Assembly (NCBI RefSeq): GCF_003034915.1
Contig: NZ_PZJX01000005.1
Coordinates: 124,001-188,000 of the forward strand
Length of the DNA: 64,000 bases
DNA from: Mesorhizobium helmanticense
Lineage (GTDB): Bacteria; Pseudomonadota; Alphaproteobacteria; Rhizobiales; Rhizobiaceae
Direction: 5' to 3'
Below are positions 18,487-26,840 of this stretch, piece by piece. The translations under genes were made by a program, and so were the position numbers. How positions within the stretch are numbered: the stretch's first letter is position 1; each line of letters opens with the position of its first letter. The notes beneath the pieces were generated by a model. That model was not told where the DNA came from, ran no database searches, and saw only the letters and a list, made by a program, of their open reading frames with translations.

Positions 18487-18653
18487 CATCAGGCTCTGAG
18501 CAGTTGCAGGGATTTACGACAAAGCCCATTCGAAGGATTGTCAAGCGGGCCGTTGGCCGGCTTCGGGGCGGGGCCGCGGCTCAAATTGAGAGCAGCGTAT
18601 CCTGCGGAGCCTGGGCCGAGCGTGACATGGACGTCCACTCTGGGAACGATCGC

Positions 18654-18767
18654 TAGAGCCGGATGATTCAGGTGAAGTCGACGTGAAACCTGAATCCGGT
18701 TCTAAATCAAAGAGATAGCATGGATGTCATCCGAAAACCACTTTACACTTTTCGGCATCATGCTCTA
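18654..18767. repeat. Two-palindrome rhizobial intergenic repeat, copy A (degraded)
   Basis: Begins TAGAGCCGGAT, which pairs with ATCCGGTTCTA at 18694-18704, and ends CATCATGCTCTA. It matches the element at 30424-30539 along its length. The second palindrome is damaged in its left arm (TAGCATGGATG instead of TAGAGCATGATG). Size (~114 bp) and two-palindrome layout resemble RIME-type rhizobial mosaic elements. Confidence 0.85.
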
Positions 18768-18782
18768 GTCAGATCTCAGCTG

Positions 18783-18829
18783 AAAAACCCCCGCCGGCCT
18801 GGCAACTCTGAAGCTGCGGCCGGCGGGGG
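18783..18829 (-). terminator. Intrinsic terminator for the UDP-glucuronate epimerase gene
   Basis: A perfect 12-bp GC stem (18788-18799 with 18818-18829, CCCCCGCCGGCC/GGCCGGCGGGGG) with an 18-base loop. On the minus strand it is followed by TTTTT at 18787-18783. It lies 67 bp past the stop of the 18896-20017 gene. The plus-strand flank (CTTTGATTT) is weaker but could also end the flippase transcript. Confidence 0.8.
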
Positions 18830-18895
18830 CTTTGATTTCAATTTCGTATTCGCTGCGCTCGGGCATCGCCGCGTCTCGACAGACGCGACCGATGC

Positions 18896-20017
18896 TCACA
18901 CATGCATCAGGATCGGTTGCTGCGTGCGCGGCTCAGCATCGGTTCCATGAAACTGTCGATACCATTCGACAAAACGATGCACGCCGTCCTCGAGCGTTGT
19001 TGCCGGTGCGAAACCGACGGCATTGCGAAGGTCGCTGACGTCGGCGCGAGTCTCCAGAACGTCGCCGGGTGGCAAAGGCACATCCTTGCGCAGTGCACGA
19101 CGGCCAAGGGTCGTTTCGATGATCGAAATCAACCGGTTGATCTCCTCGGGCTGGTCATTGCCAATATTGTAGACGCGATGTGGCGCGGAACTTGTAGCCG
19201 GATCAGCGGTATGAGCATTCCAATTCGGATCGGCGCTTGGCGGCGAGGCGAGTGTTCGAACCACGCCCTCGACGATGTCGTCGATATAGGTGAAGTCCCG
19301 CCAGACACGTCCGGCATTGGCCACCTCGATGGTCTTCCCCTCGATGATGGCCCGCGTGAATATGTAGAGCGCCATGTCGGGTCGGCCCCAGGGGCCGTAA
19401 ACGGTGAAGAAGCGCAGTCCCGTCGCGGGCAGGCCGAACAGATGGCTGTAGGAATGCGCCATGAATTCGTTTGAACGCTTGGTTGCGGCATAGAAGCTGA
19501 CGGGATGGTCGGCGCCATGGTGTTCGGAAAAAGGTATCGTCCGATTTGCGCCATAGACGGAACTCGACGAGGCGTAGACGAGGTGGCTGGCGCCGACGTG
19601 CCGGCAGCCTTCAAGCACATTGAGAAATGCCACGATATTCGACTGCACATAGGCGTGCGGGTCAATCAGCGAATAACGCACGCCGGCCTGAGCCGCCAGA
19701 TGCACAAAGTGTGACGGCCGAAAGTCTGAAAAAAGCGACTTTACGCCCGCCTGGTCCGCCAGATCCATTCGCAACGGAATGAACCCCGGCTCGGCACAGA
19801 GACGCGCAAATCGCGCTTCCTTGAGCCTTGGATCATAGTAGGGTGTGAAATTATCGACACCCACGACTTCCACACCGAGATGGAGAAGCCGCAAGGCCAC
19901 GTGAAACCCGATGAAGCCGGCCGCGCCGGTGACGACGATTGGACCCTTGCGGGCCAGGCCCATCACCGAGCGATCCGATTGCGATCGGGTGGATTTGTTG
20001 TATGGATCATTGTCCAA
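18896..20017 (-). CDS. lpsL: UDP-glucuronate 4-epimerase (LpsL-like, SDR family)
   Basis: A 373-residue extended SDR. The NAD-binding motif is TGAAGFIG (about residues 31-38) and the catalytic motif is YAATK. The segments VDNFTPYYDPRLKEARF and FFTVYGPWGRPDMALYIFT are characteristic of UDP-glucuronate 4-epimerases, which supply UDP-galacturonate for cell-surface polysaccharides. The chosen ATG is at 20017; a later in-frame ATG (residue 19, MGLARKG) is also possible and would better match family length. It stands alone on the minus strand inside the exopolysaccharide locus and ends at a strong terminator. Confidence 0.88.
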   Translation of the reverse strand: MDNDPYNKSTRSQSDRSVMGLARKGPIVVTGAAGFIGFHVALRLLHLGVEVVGVDNFTPYYDPRLKEARFARLCAEPGFIPLRMDLADQAGVKSLFSDFRPSHFVHLAAQAGVRYSLIDPHAYVQSNIVAFLNVLEGCRHVGASHLVYASSSSVYGANRTIPFSEHHGADHPVSFYAATKRSNEFMAHSYSHLFGLPATGLRFFTVYGPWGRPDMALYIFTRAIIEGKTIEVANAGRVWRDFTYIDDIVEGVVRTLASPPSADPNWNAHTADPATSSAPHRVYNIGNDQPEEINRLISIIETTLGRRALRKDVPLPPGDVLETRADVSDLRNAVGFAPATTLEDGVHRFVEWYRQFHGTDAEPRTQQPILMHV

Positions 20018-20186
20018 CTTGTCGGCCTTTCGAATTGTCGCCCTTCGAATTCGTTTCGACTCTGGCGAATTCCGCTGGATCCCGAGTTTACGTGCGCTGA
20101 AATCGTACGCCGGCTAATGGGGCCAGGCGCATCGGCGCCATAAGCTGCTCGGCTATGTTGAAAACGGTTCTGAGTGCTATTGCCTT

Positions 20187-20218
20187 CGTCGCCGGGCGGA
20201 TGACACCGCCCGGCGACG
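20187..20218 (-). terminator. Perfect 13-bp stem hairpin downstream of the LuxR-type gene
   Basis: CGTCGCCGGGCGG (20187-20199) pairs with CCGCCCGGCGACG (20206-20218) across a 6-base loop. It lies 18 bp past the stop of the minus-strand regulator gene. No T-run follows, so termination may be partial. Confidence 0.55.
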
Positions 20219-20235
20219 GGCTCAAAACGGGGTTC

Positions 20236-20943
20236 TTACGGCAGAACCGAGATGCGCCCGAGAAGAGCGACCAATTCAGCCTGACGTTTCGTTTCGGTCT
20301 TGGCGAAGAGCGAGGCAAGCTGGGAACGAATGGTGGTGCGGCTGAGCCGCCAGCTGCGGGCGATCTCCAAGGGCGCATCGCCCTGGGCCAAGCGCAAAGC
20401 GAGGTTCGTTTCCGCGCCTGTCAGGCCAAACATCTTTTGAAGTGTGTGCGGATTTGGCCCGGACCTGCTTTCACGGTCGAGCAGCGCCACGATGCTCGTG
20501 CCATCAGGTGCTATTGCCCCGGTCTCGTTCAATATCACCGGCCTGTCGCCTGCGCTGCGGATCACAACCCAGGACAGTGAGCCCGGCACGAAGTTGGCCG
20601 GAACATTCGCGATCAGACGCCTTAGAGCGGCCGAGAGCTCGCCTGCCGTTTCAGCCGCTTCGCCCTGACGCTCCAACGTGGTTTGAGCGGCTGCGTTCCA
20701 TTCGACGACTTTTCGTTCGCGGTTCAGGATGAGATAGCCGCAGCCAATGCGATCAAGCATGCCCGTGATGGATTCCAGGCTGCGTACTTTTGCCTCGCCG
20801 ACCTCTGCGTCCGATCGATTTGATGCGCGATCCGACGGATAAGTATAGGATGGCCGCCTCGCATTCGCCTCGCGGTCATACTTAGTCCTCATCACTATGT
20901 ATCGGCCGCTAGCGGCCTCGGTATGCCTATCAACCAGTGTCAT
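20236..20943 (-). CDS. PAS-LuxR type transcriptional regulator
   Basis: A 235-residue protein with a PAS-like central region (about residues 57-150, LDRIGCGYLILNRERKVVEWN) and a C-terminal LuxR-type helix-turn-helix (about 170-230, LTGAETNLALRLAQGDAPLEIA then SRTTIRSQLASLFAKT). There is no receiver domain, so a small ligand or protein signal through the PAS domain is likely. GGGGG lies about 8 bases before the ATG. It is divergent from the histidine kinase gene at 21202 and probably regulates the surrounding polysaccharide genes; the target is inferred from position. Confidence 0.8.
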   Translation of the reverse strand: MTLVDRHTEAASGRYIVMRTKYDREANARRPSYTYPSDRASNRSDAEVGEAKVRSLESITGMLDRIGCGYLILNRERKVVEWNAAAQTTLERQGEAAETAGELSAALRRLIANVPANFVPGSLSWVVIRSAGDRPVILNETGAIAPDGTSIVALLDRESRSGPNPHTLQKMFGLTGAETNLALRLAQGDAPLEIARSWRLSRTTIRSQLASLFAKTETKRQAELVALLGRISVLP

Positions 20944-21201
20944 TTTTTAACCCCCTGCCAAAAGTTTCGCCAGCCCGAAGTAATCTACTCGGGATTTACA
21001 AAACAGTTTCCTGCATGGCGGTTGACAAAAATGTCGCCCGCCATTTAGAAACTCTGTATCTTCTGAGGAGTTATGACCGAAGTCATGCTCCCCCCGCCTT
21101 GATAAAATGCGCTCCATGATAGTGATGGGCAATCCGGCAGTCGTACTAGGTTGTACGTTTCTTGCTCTAGTCTCGACGGGCTAGTCCGAAGGTTGTAGTC
21201 T

Positions 21202-22929
21202 ATGCCTATGAAATCGCGTCCGCCTCGGTTAAATTCGAGCCCGCCAGGCAGAATGCTGACTCATCTTGTGTCTCTGTTGGTACTGTCAGTTACACTGGTA
21301 TTTGCAATAAAAACATCAGCATCTATTGGAGAAAGCGCGAGTTTTCTGGAATTTATTCCGGCTATTATTTTAATTGCTTATCTTGAAGACCGTACCCCAG
21401 CGCTTGCGGCGACGATTCTGATGGTGGCTGTCGGCCTGTGGGCGCGGGGGCTGGATCAGATTTCCAACGACGATTGGGCACGCGCCATCCTGCTCCTGGT
21501 CTCGGGCGGGGTGATCGCCATAACGTTTCATCGGCTGCGAAAAGATTTGCATGAGGTTGCAGACGCCAGACTGGCTGCCGTCGAAGCAACCGAGAGCCGC
21601 TACCGCTGGGCCTTCGAACGTGCCGCCATGGGATTCGCAAACTCCAACGAGAAAGGCGAGCTTCTACAGTTCAACAGACGTCTGTGTGATATGACAGGCT
21701 ACAAGGAGGAAGAGCTCGCCCGATTGCAGCTCAACACACTCGTCCATCCAGATGATCGCGACGCCCTGGCACGATTGTTGGCGGGTCTTGGCAAGGACGC
21801 TGCCTCGTTCGGTTCGGAGGTCCGTCTCTTAAGAAAAGATGGCACGGCATTCTGGGCCCGGCTGACCCTGTCTTCATCCGTGCCTGATGGGGTCCTCACC
21901 GAGAGCATCTTTGTCGTGGTCGACGATATTTCTGAGCGACGAGCTGCAGATGAAGCGCTTCGGGCTCAAAAAGAGTGGCTGGATCTTGCCTTGTCCGCCG
22001 GACGCTTGGCCACGTGGCGGATCGACCTGAAGGAGGGGATCGTCACAGGGTCGGGCACGTTCTGGGACATTCTCGGCCTGCCCCCGGCCGCCAGCCGCCC
22101 CTTGGAGGAACTGGCAGCCGTCGTTCATCCGGCGGACTGGCCGAAGCTGGCAGCGTCGAGAAAGCTCGAGCCGGTCACGAACTACGACGTTGAAATACGC
22201 GTCCGGCGGCCAGACGGACATATCCGCTGGGTAGCTCTGCGCGGAAGGGAGGATAAACACGATAATCACCCGCAGCGGCTTGGAGTGGCCGCAGACCTGA
22301 CCGAGCGACGACAAACCACACTGCTGCGCGCCGCGGCAAAGAAGCGGGAGCGCATCATGCTCGAGCAACGCCATAGATTCAGCAACCTGTTCCCGGTGAT
22401 TACCGCGCTCGTGAAGATGGTCAGTGTTCCCGACGATAATATCGCCAAATACAAGGAGACGCTGATCGACCGGATTCGTGCGCTTGAGGCAACGCATCTG
22501 CTCCTTTCAGCAAAGGGAAACCAGTCGGCGATGCTCCACGATCTCGTCGTTCAGGAATTGCAACCGTATATGGGAACACGTGACATAGCCGTGAGCGGTC
22601 CTTCCGTCTCTATGTCGGGAGGCGCCGCCGAGAGTTTTGCGATGATTGTGCACGAGCTCACGACCAATTCCATGAAACATGGCGCACTTGGCGATTCAAA
22701 AGGCCGGATCGAGGTAAATTGGACATCTGAGGGCGCCGGCAGTGACGTCGTCTTCGAATGGTTGGAATCGGGGCGGAGGCGAACTTCAAATGTTGTTCGT
22801 CACGGTTTCGGTTCGATGATTATCGGTGTCGATGGGGCGCCGCTTGTCGGTCATTCCCCTAAGCTGGAAATGTCGGATCACGGGCTGCGGTATTCGCTAA
22901 AGCTGTCGCGCAAGGAAATTGGCCTTTAA
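21202..22929 (+). CDS. Membrane PAS sensor histidine kinase, HWE/HisKA_2-like
   Basis: A 575-residue kinase. About residues 20-108 contain hydrophobic helices resembling a KdpD-type DUF4118 sensor. Two PAS/PAC regions follow (about 130-250 and 255-370). The dimerisation box has EQRHRFSNLF with the likely phosphorylated His391, and the ATPase domain has the N-box HELTTNSMKHG (Asn489) and the WLESG segment, features of the HWE/HisKA_2 group. It lies between two regulator genes in the polysaccharide locus. Its partner may be the NarL-type regulator encoded convergently at 23018-23692, though HWE kinases commonly use other response regulators. Confidence 0.85.
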   Translation: MPMKSRPPRLNSSPPGRMLTHLVSLLVLSVTLVFAIKTSASIGESASFLEFIPAIILIAYLEDRTPALAATILMVAVGLWARGLDQISNDDWARAILLLVSGGVIAITFHRLRKDLHEVADARLAAVEATESRYRWAFERAAMGFANSNEKGELLQFNRRLCDMTGYKEEELARLQLNTLVHPDDRDALARLLAGLGKDAASFGSEVRLLRKDGTAFWARLTLSSSVPDGVLTESIFVVVDDISERRAADEALRAQKEWLDLALSAGRLATWRIDLKEGIVTGSGTFWDILGLPPAASRPLEELAAVVHPADWPKLAASRKLEPVTNYDVEIRVRRPDGHIRWVALRGREDKHDNHPQRLGVAADLTERRQTTLLRAAAKKRERIMLEQRHRFSNLFPVITALVKMVSVPDDNIAKYKETLIDRIRALEATHLLLSAKGNQSAMLHDLVVQELQPYMGTRDIAVSGPSVSMSGGAAESFAMIVHELTTNSMKHGALGDSKGRIEVNWTSEGAGSDVVFEWLESGRRRTSNVVRHGFGSMIIGVDGAPLVGHSPKLEMSDHGLRYSLKLSRKEIGL

Positions 22930-23017
22930 CGCATCGGCCCGGAAGCGATTTCTAGCGGGCAGAATGCGTGGATTTTGCAGATCCGGGCGTCCTTTGCGCA
23001 TCCAATAAGGGCGCGCT

Positions 23018-23692
23018 TTAGTTGGCATTCTTTGTAAGCCAAGTCTTCAGCAAAACGGCAGCTTCTGTCCGATTCCGCACCCCAAGCTCACGCAGCACCG
23101 CAGCGGCATGGATTTTGGTGGTCGCCTCGGCAATTTCCAGATCGCGCGCAATTTCCTTGTTCGAATATCCTTCCGCCATCAGCTTGAGCACTTCCTGTTG
23201 CCTCGAAGTCAGCCTGCCAAGATTGGCGCTGGTGGTGCGTCTGGGCTGGATTTGCTCTGCGGGCGCAGGTGCGAGAGTCACTTGCCCCGTGCCTGGCCGC
23301 GACAGAAGTGCGGGCACATAGATGCGGCCCGCAAGGATTTCGTTGACGGCCAGCACGACCTCCTCGTCTCTCTGCGACTTTACGATATAACCGTGAAGCC
23401 CGATCGAAAGAGCCGTCAGTATTTCCGAGCGTGAATCATTCCCGGAAACGATCGCAAATCGTGTATCCGGATAAGCCGACAGAATGCCGGTTAGCACTTC
23501 CTGGTTGAACAATCCCGGCATATTCAGGTCGAGAACGGCAAGATCGACGAAAGCTTGCTCGGCCAACAGGCTGAGCACGGCATCGAAACACGACGCCTCA
23601 AAGATCTCGACACCGGGAATACCCGCGGTCAATGCCAACCGCAGGCCACGACGATACAAGCCATGATCGTCGGCTATAACGATTCGGTACAT
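23018..23692 (-). CDS. NarL/FixJ-family response regulator
   Basis: A 224-residue two-domain regulator. The receiver domain (about residues 1-120) has the acidic pair Asp8-Asp9, phospho-acceptor Asp55 (LDLNMPG) and Lys105. A linker leads to a LuxR-type DNA-binding domain (about 160-224, LTSRQQEVLKLMAEGYSNKEIA). All phosphotransfer residues are present, so it should be phosphorylatable. It is convergent with the HWE-like kinase gene (88 bp between stops) and is a plausible partner. Gene targets are unknown. Confidence 0.9.
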   Translation of the reverse strand: MYRIVIADDHGLYRRGLRLALTAGIPGVEIFEASCFDAVLSLLAEQAFVDLAVLDLNMPGLFNQEVLTGILSAYPDTRFAIVSGNDSRSEILTALSIGLHGYIVKSQRDEEVVLAVNEILAGRIYVPALLSRPGTGQVTLAPAPAEQIQPRRTTSANLGRLTSRQQEVLKLMAEGYSNKEIARDLEIAEATTKIHAAAVLRELGVRNRTEAAVLLKTWLTKNAN

Positions 23693-24217
23693 TTTGAACT
23701 ACCCCAACGCACTCTGAACGGATTGAACGGCGATGGACTTGAAAGAGTGCCCATCCGCTCGTCGATTCATCCAGTCAACGCCAGCGATGCCCCAACACCA
23801 CAGACGCCAGATTGCTAATATAATCCTAGATAACGGAAAACGCTTCTCTTTTTTTGAGCTGCCGTTAACAGGACCACCTGACCTTGCCAGACATCCTTTC
23901 TGAACCCCAGAAAGCCTGGCTACAGCACCCTTTTCCTACCTTGCGACAGGCGCCTCGAGAGCCGCCGATTTGCCCCGTCAGAACAGCTCCAGCCATAGAA
24001 CACCAGAACGGCTGGATCGTTACCATTCGAATGCACGACGACATCCACCCCGACCGCCACTTACCATCCAACCTACGATGCCCGGACCAAAGCGTCTGTG
24101 GGATTTCCCACAGGTCTTCTCAAGGAAACAAGAGCGCGACTTTCCGGGTGCTGAACAGGGGTAGGGTGGCCGGCTCATGACAATGGTGATCAGGCCTAAC
24201 GAACACGGGAGAAGCAA
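23693..24217. other. 525-bp intergenic region between response regulator and polysaccharide operon B
   Basis: No gene or RNA recognised. It should hold divergent promoters for the response regulator (minus) and the six-gene operon beginning at 24218 (plus). A short T-run occurs near 23850 without a clear hairpin. Confidence 0.5.
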
Positions 24218-24940
24218 ATGAAAGCGGTGATTCAATGTGGTGGCATGGGGACACGCCTTCGTCCCTTCACATCAGTCTTGCCGAAGCCGCTGATGCCAAT
24301 CGGTGCTCGGCCGGTTCTCGAGATGCTGCTGAAATGGCTGCGACGTAATGGTATCCAGGAAGTCTACATCACCACCGGGTATCTCGGTCATCTGATCCGC
24401 ACCGTTTGCGGAGACGGTTCACAGTGGAATCTGAAAATCCGGTATACCCAGGAGATGGAGCCGCTTGGCACCATCGGACCGCTCTCCTTGATCAGGGATG
24501 AGTTGAACGAACCCTTTATCGTTCTCAACGGTGATGTTCTTACCGATCTGAGCATCAGTCGCTTTGTGGCAGCGCACCGCAAGCACAACGATCCGGTGAC
24601 GATCGCTACGGCTTCCCGCCTGCACAAGATGGACTTCGGCGTCATAGACGAAGTCGACAACACCGTGCAGGTCTTCCGCGAGAAGCCGACGCTTTCGCAT
24701 CTGGTCAGCATGGGGATCTACTGCATGAACCCGGATGTCATGCAGTTCATTCCGTCCGGCATACCGTTCGGGTTCGACGACCTGATGCTGCAGATGATGC
24801 AGAACGGTACACCAGTCCACGTGTACAAACACGATGGCCTCTGGCTCGACATCGGGCGCGTCGACGACTTTCAGAGTGCACAAGCCATTTCCTGGGAAGA
24901 CCAGTCGGCCTCGATCGAGGTCACTGCCACGGCTGCGTGA
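24218..24940 (+). CDS. Sugar-1-phosphate nucleotidyltransferase
   Basis: A 240-residue NTP_transferase-family enzyme activating a sugar 1-phosphate as a nucleotide sugar. It shows the N-terminal signature QCGGMGTRLRPFTSVLPKPLMPIG and the metal/active-site segments FIVLNGDVLTD and FREKP. It lacks the C-terminal left-handed beta-helix of bifunctional enzymes, so it is a transferase only. GGGAG lies upstream of the ATG. It is the first gene of operon B and likely feeds the dehydratase and aminotransferase downstream. Nucleotide and sugar specificity cannot be read from sequence. Confidence 0.87.
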   Translation: MKAVIQCGGMGTRLRPFTSVLPKPLMPIGARPVLEMLLKWLRRNGIQEVYITTGYLGHLIRTVCGDGSQWNLKIRYTQEMEPLGTIGPLSLIRDELNEPFIVLNGDVLTDLSISRFVAAHRKHNDPVTIATASRLHKMDFGVIDEVDNTVQVFREKPTLSHLVSMGIYCMNPDVMQFIPSGIPFGFDDLMLQMMQNGTPVHVYKHDGLWLDIGRVDDFQSAQAISWEDQSASIEVTATAA

Positions 24941-24988
24941 CGCAATCACCAAGCCCCAGTCCCGCAGTCAACAATCTAGGAGGTCATG

Positions 24989-26125
24989 ATGCTCTTGGTC
25001 AGTGCCCCAATCTTGGGTGTGCCGGAGAAAACAGCTTTGTCCAAGGTCATCGACAGCAGTTGGCTGACGATGGGCGAGCAGGTGAAGGCCTTCGAAGAGG
25101 CTTTCGCCAAGGCGCACGACGCGGAGGATAGCGTCGCGGTCAGTTCCTGCACCGCAGCGCTTCATCTCATCCTGCACGCGCTCGGCATCGGACCAGGCGA
25201 CGAGGTCTTGGTCCCATCGATGACTTTCGTGGCGACGGCGAACGCGGTTCTCTATGTCGGCGCGACCCCGGTCTTTGTCGATATCGAGTCGGTCGACGTG
25301 CCATTGATGTCGATCGCGGAAGCCGAGGCACGGTGCACGGAACGCACCAAGGCGGTCATTCTCGTGCATTTCGCCGGCTACCTGGCCAATCGGGAAGAAT
25401 GGCAGAGGTTCGCCCGGTCCCGAGGGCTGCATATCATTGAGGATGCCGCGCATGCTCCGGGCTTGAAAGAGGTCGGAACATACGGCACCGCGGCCGCCTT
25501 CAGCTTCTACGGCAACAAGAACATGACCACGGCGGAAGGCGGGGCGGTGATCGCCCGGGATCCCGAGCTGCTCGAGAAAATCCGCCAGGCCCGCGGACAC
25601 GGGATGACCTCAGGGACCCACCAGAGGCTGAACAGCCGCACGGCGCACTATGATGTCACCATGCTCGGCTTCAACTATCGCATGGACGAAATGCGGGCCG
25701 CGATCGGACTGGTCCAACTGCAGAACCTGCAGGAATGGAACGAGATCAGGCGTATCCTGGTCATGCTCTATCGACGTCTCATGGCAAAACACTGTCCGGC
25801 CGTGACGATCCCGTTCCACGAACCACGGACATCGGCCTACCACATCATGCCTGTCCTCTTGCCGCGCTACGTCAACAGGCAGGACGTTGTCGACGCATTG
25901 CGTACGGAGGGGATACAAACCACCGTCCACTATCCGCCCGTCCACGAGATGACACTCTATCGCGAGCTTTTCCCCGGAATCCATTTGCCGCGGACAGAGG
26001 ACTTTGCTCAGCGCGAGCTGACATTGCCACTGCATCCCCAGATCACTGCGCCTGTCGTCGAAGCGGTCGTGGTCGCTCTTGCCGCCGCCGTCAACGGCCG
26101 CGCCCAAGCAGGAACCGCCGCATGA
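24989..26125 (+). CDS. DegT/DnrJ/EryC1/StrS-family sugar aminotransferase
   Basis: A 378-residue PLP enzyme converting a nucleotide keto-sugar to an amino sugar. It has the PLP-site segments SSCTAALHLILHALG and EDAAHAPG and the lysine motif SFYGNKNMTT (Schiff-base Lys). I favour the second ATG at 24989, five bases after the perfect AGGAGG at 24978-24983; the ATG at 24986 leaves only two. It overlaps the phosphoglycosyl transferase start by 4 bp. With the 4,6-dehydratase-like gene at 26841 it would form a 4-amino-4,6-dideoxy sugar, an inference from the gene pairing. Confidence 0.9.
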   Translation: MLLVSAPILGVPEKTALSKVIDSSWLTMGEQVKAFEEAFAKAHDAEDSVAVSSCTAALHLILHALGIGPGDEVLVPSMTFVATANAVLYVGATPVFVDIESVDVPLMSIAEAEARCTERTKAVILVHFAGYLANREEWQRFARSRGLHIIEDAAHAPGLKEVGTYGTAAAFSFYGNKNMTTAEGGAVIARDPELLEKIRQARGHGMTSGTHQRLNSRTAHYDVTMLGFNYRMDEMRAAIGLVQLQNLQEWNEIRRILVMLYRRLMAKHCPAVTIPFHEPRTSAYHIMPVLLPRYVNRQDVVDALRTEGIQTTVHYPPVHEMTLYRELFPGIHLPRTEDFAQRELTLPLHPQITAPVVEAVVVALAAAVNGRAQAGTAA

Positions 26126-26811
26126 ATGCTCTTGACCTTTCTCTCCACCGATCTGGCATCTCAAGGGCCAGCCACGGGTTCGCGAGGCGTGCGATCGACG
26201 TCGTCCTGGCTGCGGCGGCAGCCATAGTCTTTGCTCCGCTGATGCTGCTGATTGCGTTGGCGCTGTTACTGGAAGGCGGCCGGCCCATCTTCTTTGCCCA
26301 GACCCGGGTGGGTGCGGGCGGTCGGCCCTTTCGCATGTACAAGTTCCGTAAATTCGACGTGCGGTGCGATTCCCATGGCTTCGCGCTGACGATGGCCGGC
26401 GACGACCGCATGACGACGATAGGGCGTATCCTCGCCGCCACCAAATTCGACGAGCTGCCACAATTGTGGAACGTCTTGAAGGGAGAGATGGCGATTATCG
26501 GACCGCGTCCCGAGAGTCTCGCCTTCGCCGATTGTTTCCGCGGCGGCTTTGAGGACGTCCTGCAATACAAGCCGGGCTTGCTCGGCCCGGCCCAAGTTGT
26601 CTACCGCAACGAAGCCCACTGTTATCCTCAGTCCGGTGATCCGCTGCTGTTCTATCGCGAGGTCCTATTTCCGGCCAAGGCCAAGCTCGACCTTTCCTAT
26701 TATCCGCAGCGCACCATCATCTCAGACATTGTCTGGATGGTGCGTGGTTTTCTCGCGGTTGTCGGTCGGGTCTCGTCGCCGCCGCAAACCAGCATCCAAG
26801 AGCAAGGTTAG
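26122..26811 (+). CDS. Phosphoglycosyl transferase (bacterial sugar transferase), initiating enzyme
   Basis: A 229-residue membrane enzyme that loads the first sugar phosphate onto undecaprenyl phosphate. It has one hydrophobic segment (about residues 25-50), the basic motif FRMYKFRKFDVR, and the catalytic Asp110-Glu111 dyad in TKFDELPQLWNVLKGEMAIIG followed by GPRPE. It is the short, PglC-like form with no N-terminal multi-helix domain. ATG at 26122 overlaps the aminotransferase stop by 4 bp. Coupling to the amino-sugar genes suggests the amino-deoxy sugar may be the first residue of the repeat unit. Confidence 0.9.
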   Translation: MNALDLSLHRSGISRASHGFARRAIDVVLAAAAAIVFAPLMLLIALALLLEGGRPIFFAQTRVGAGGRPFRMYKFRKFDVRCDSHGFALTMAGDDRMTTIGRILAATKFDELPQLWNVLKGEMAIIGPRPESLAFADCFRGGFEDVLQYKPGLLGPAQVVYRNEAHCYPQSGDPLLFYREVLFPAKAKLDLSYYPQRTIISDIVWMVRGFLAVVGRVSSPPQTSIQEQG

Positions 26812-26840
26812 CGCGTCGCGCATACAAGGGGCATTTAGTC

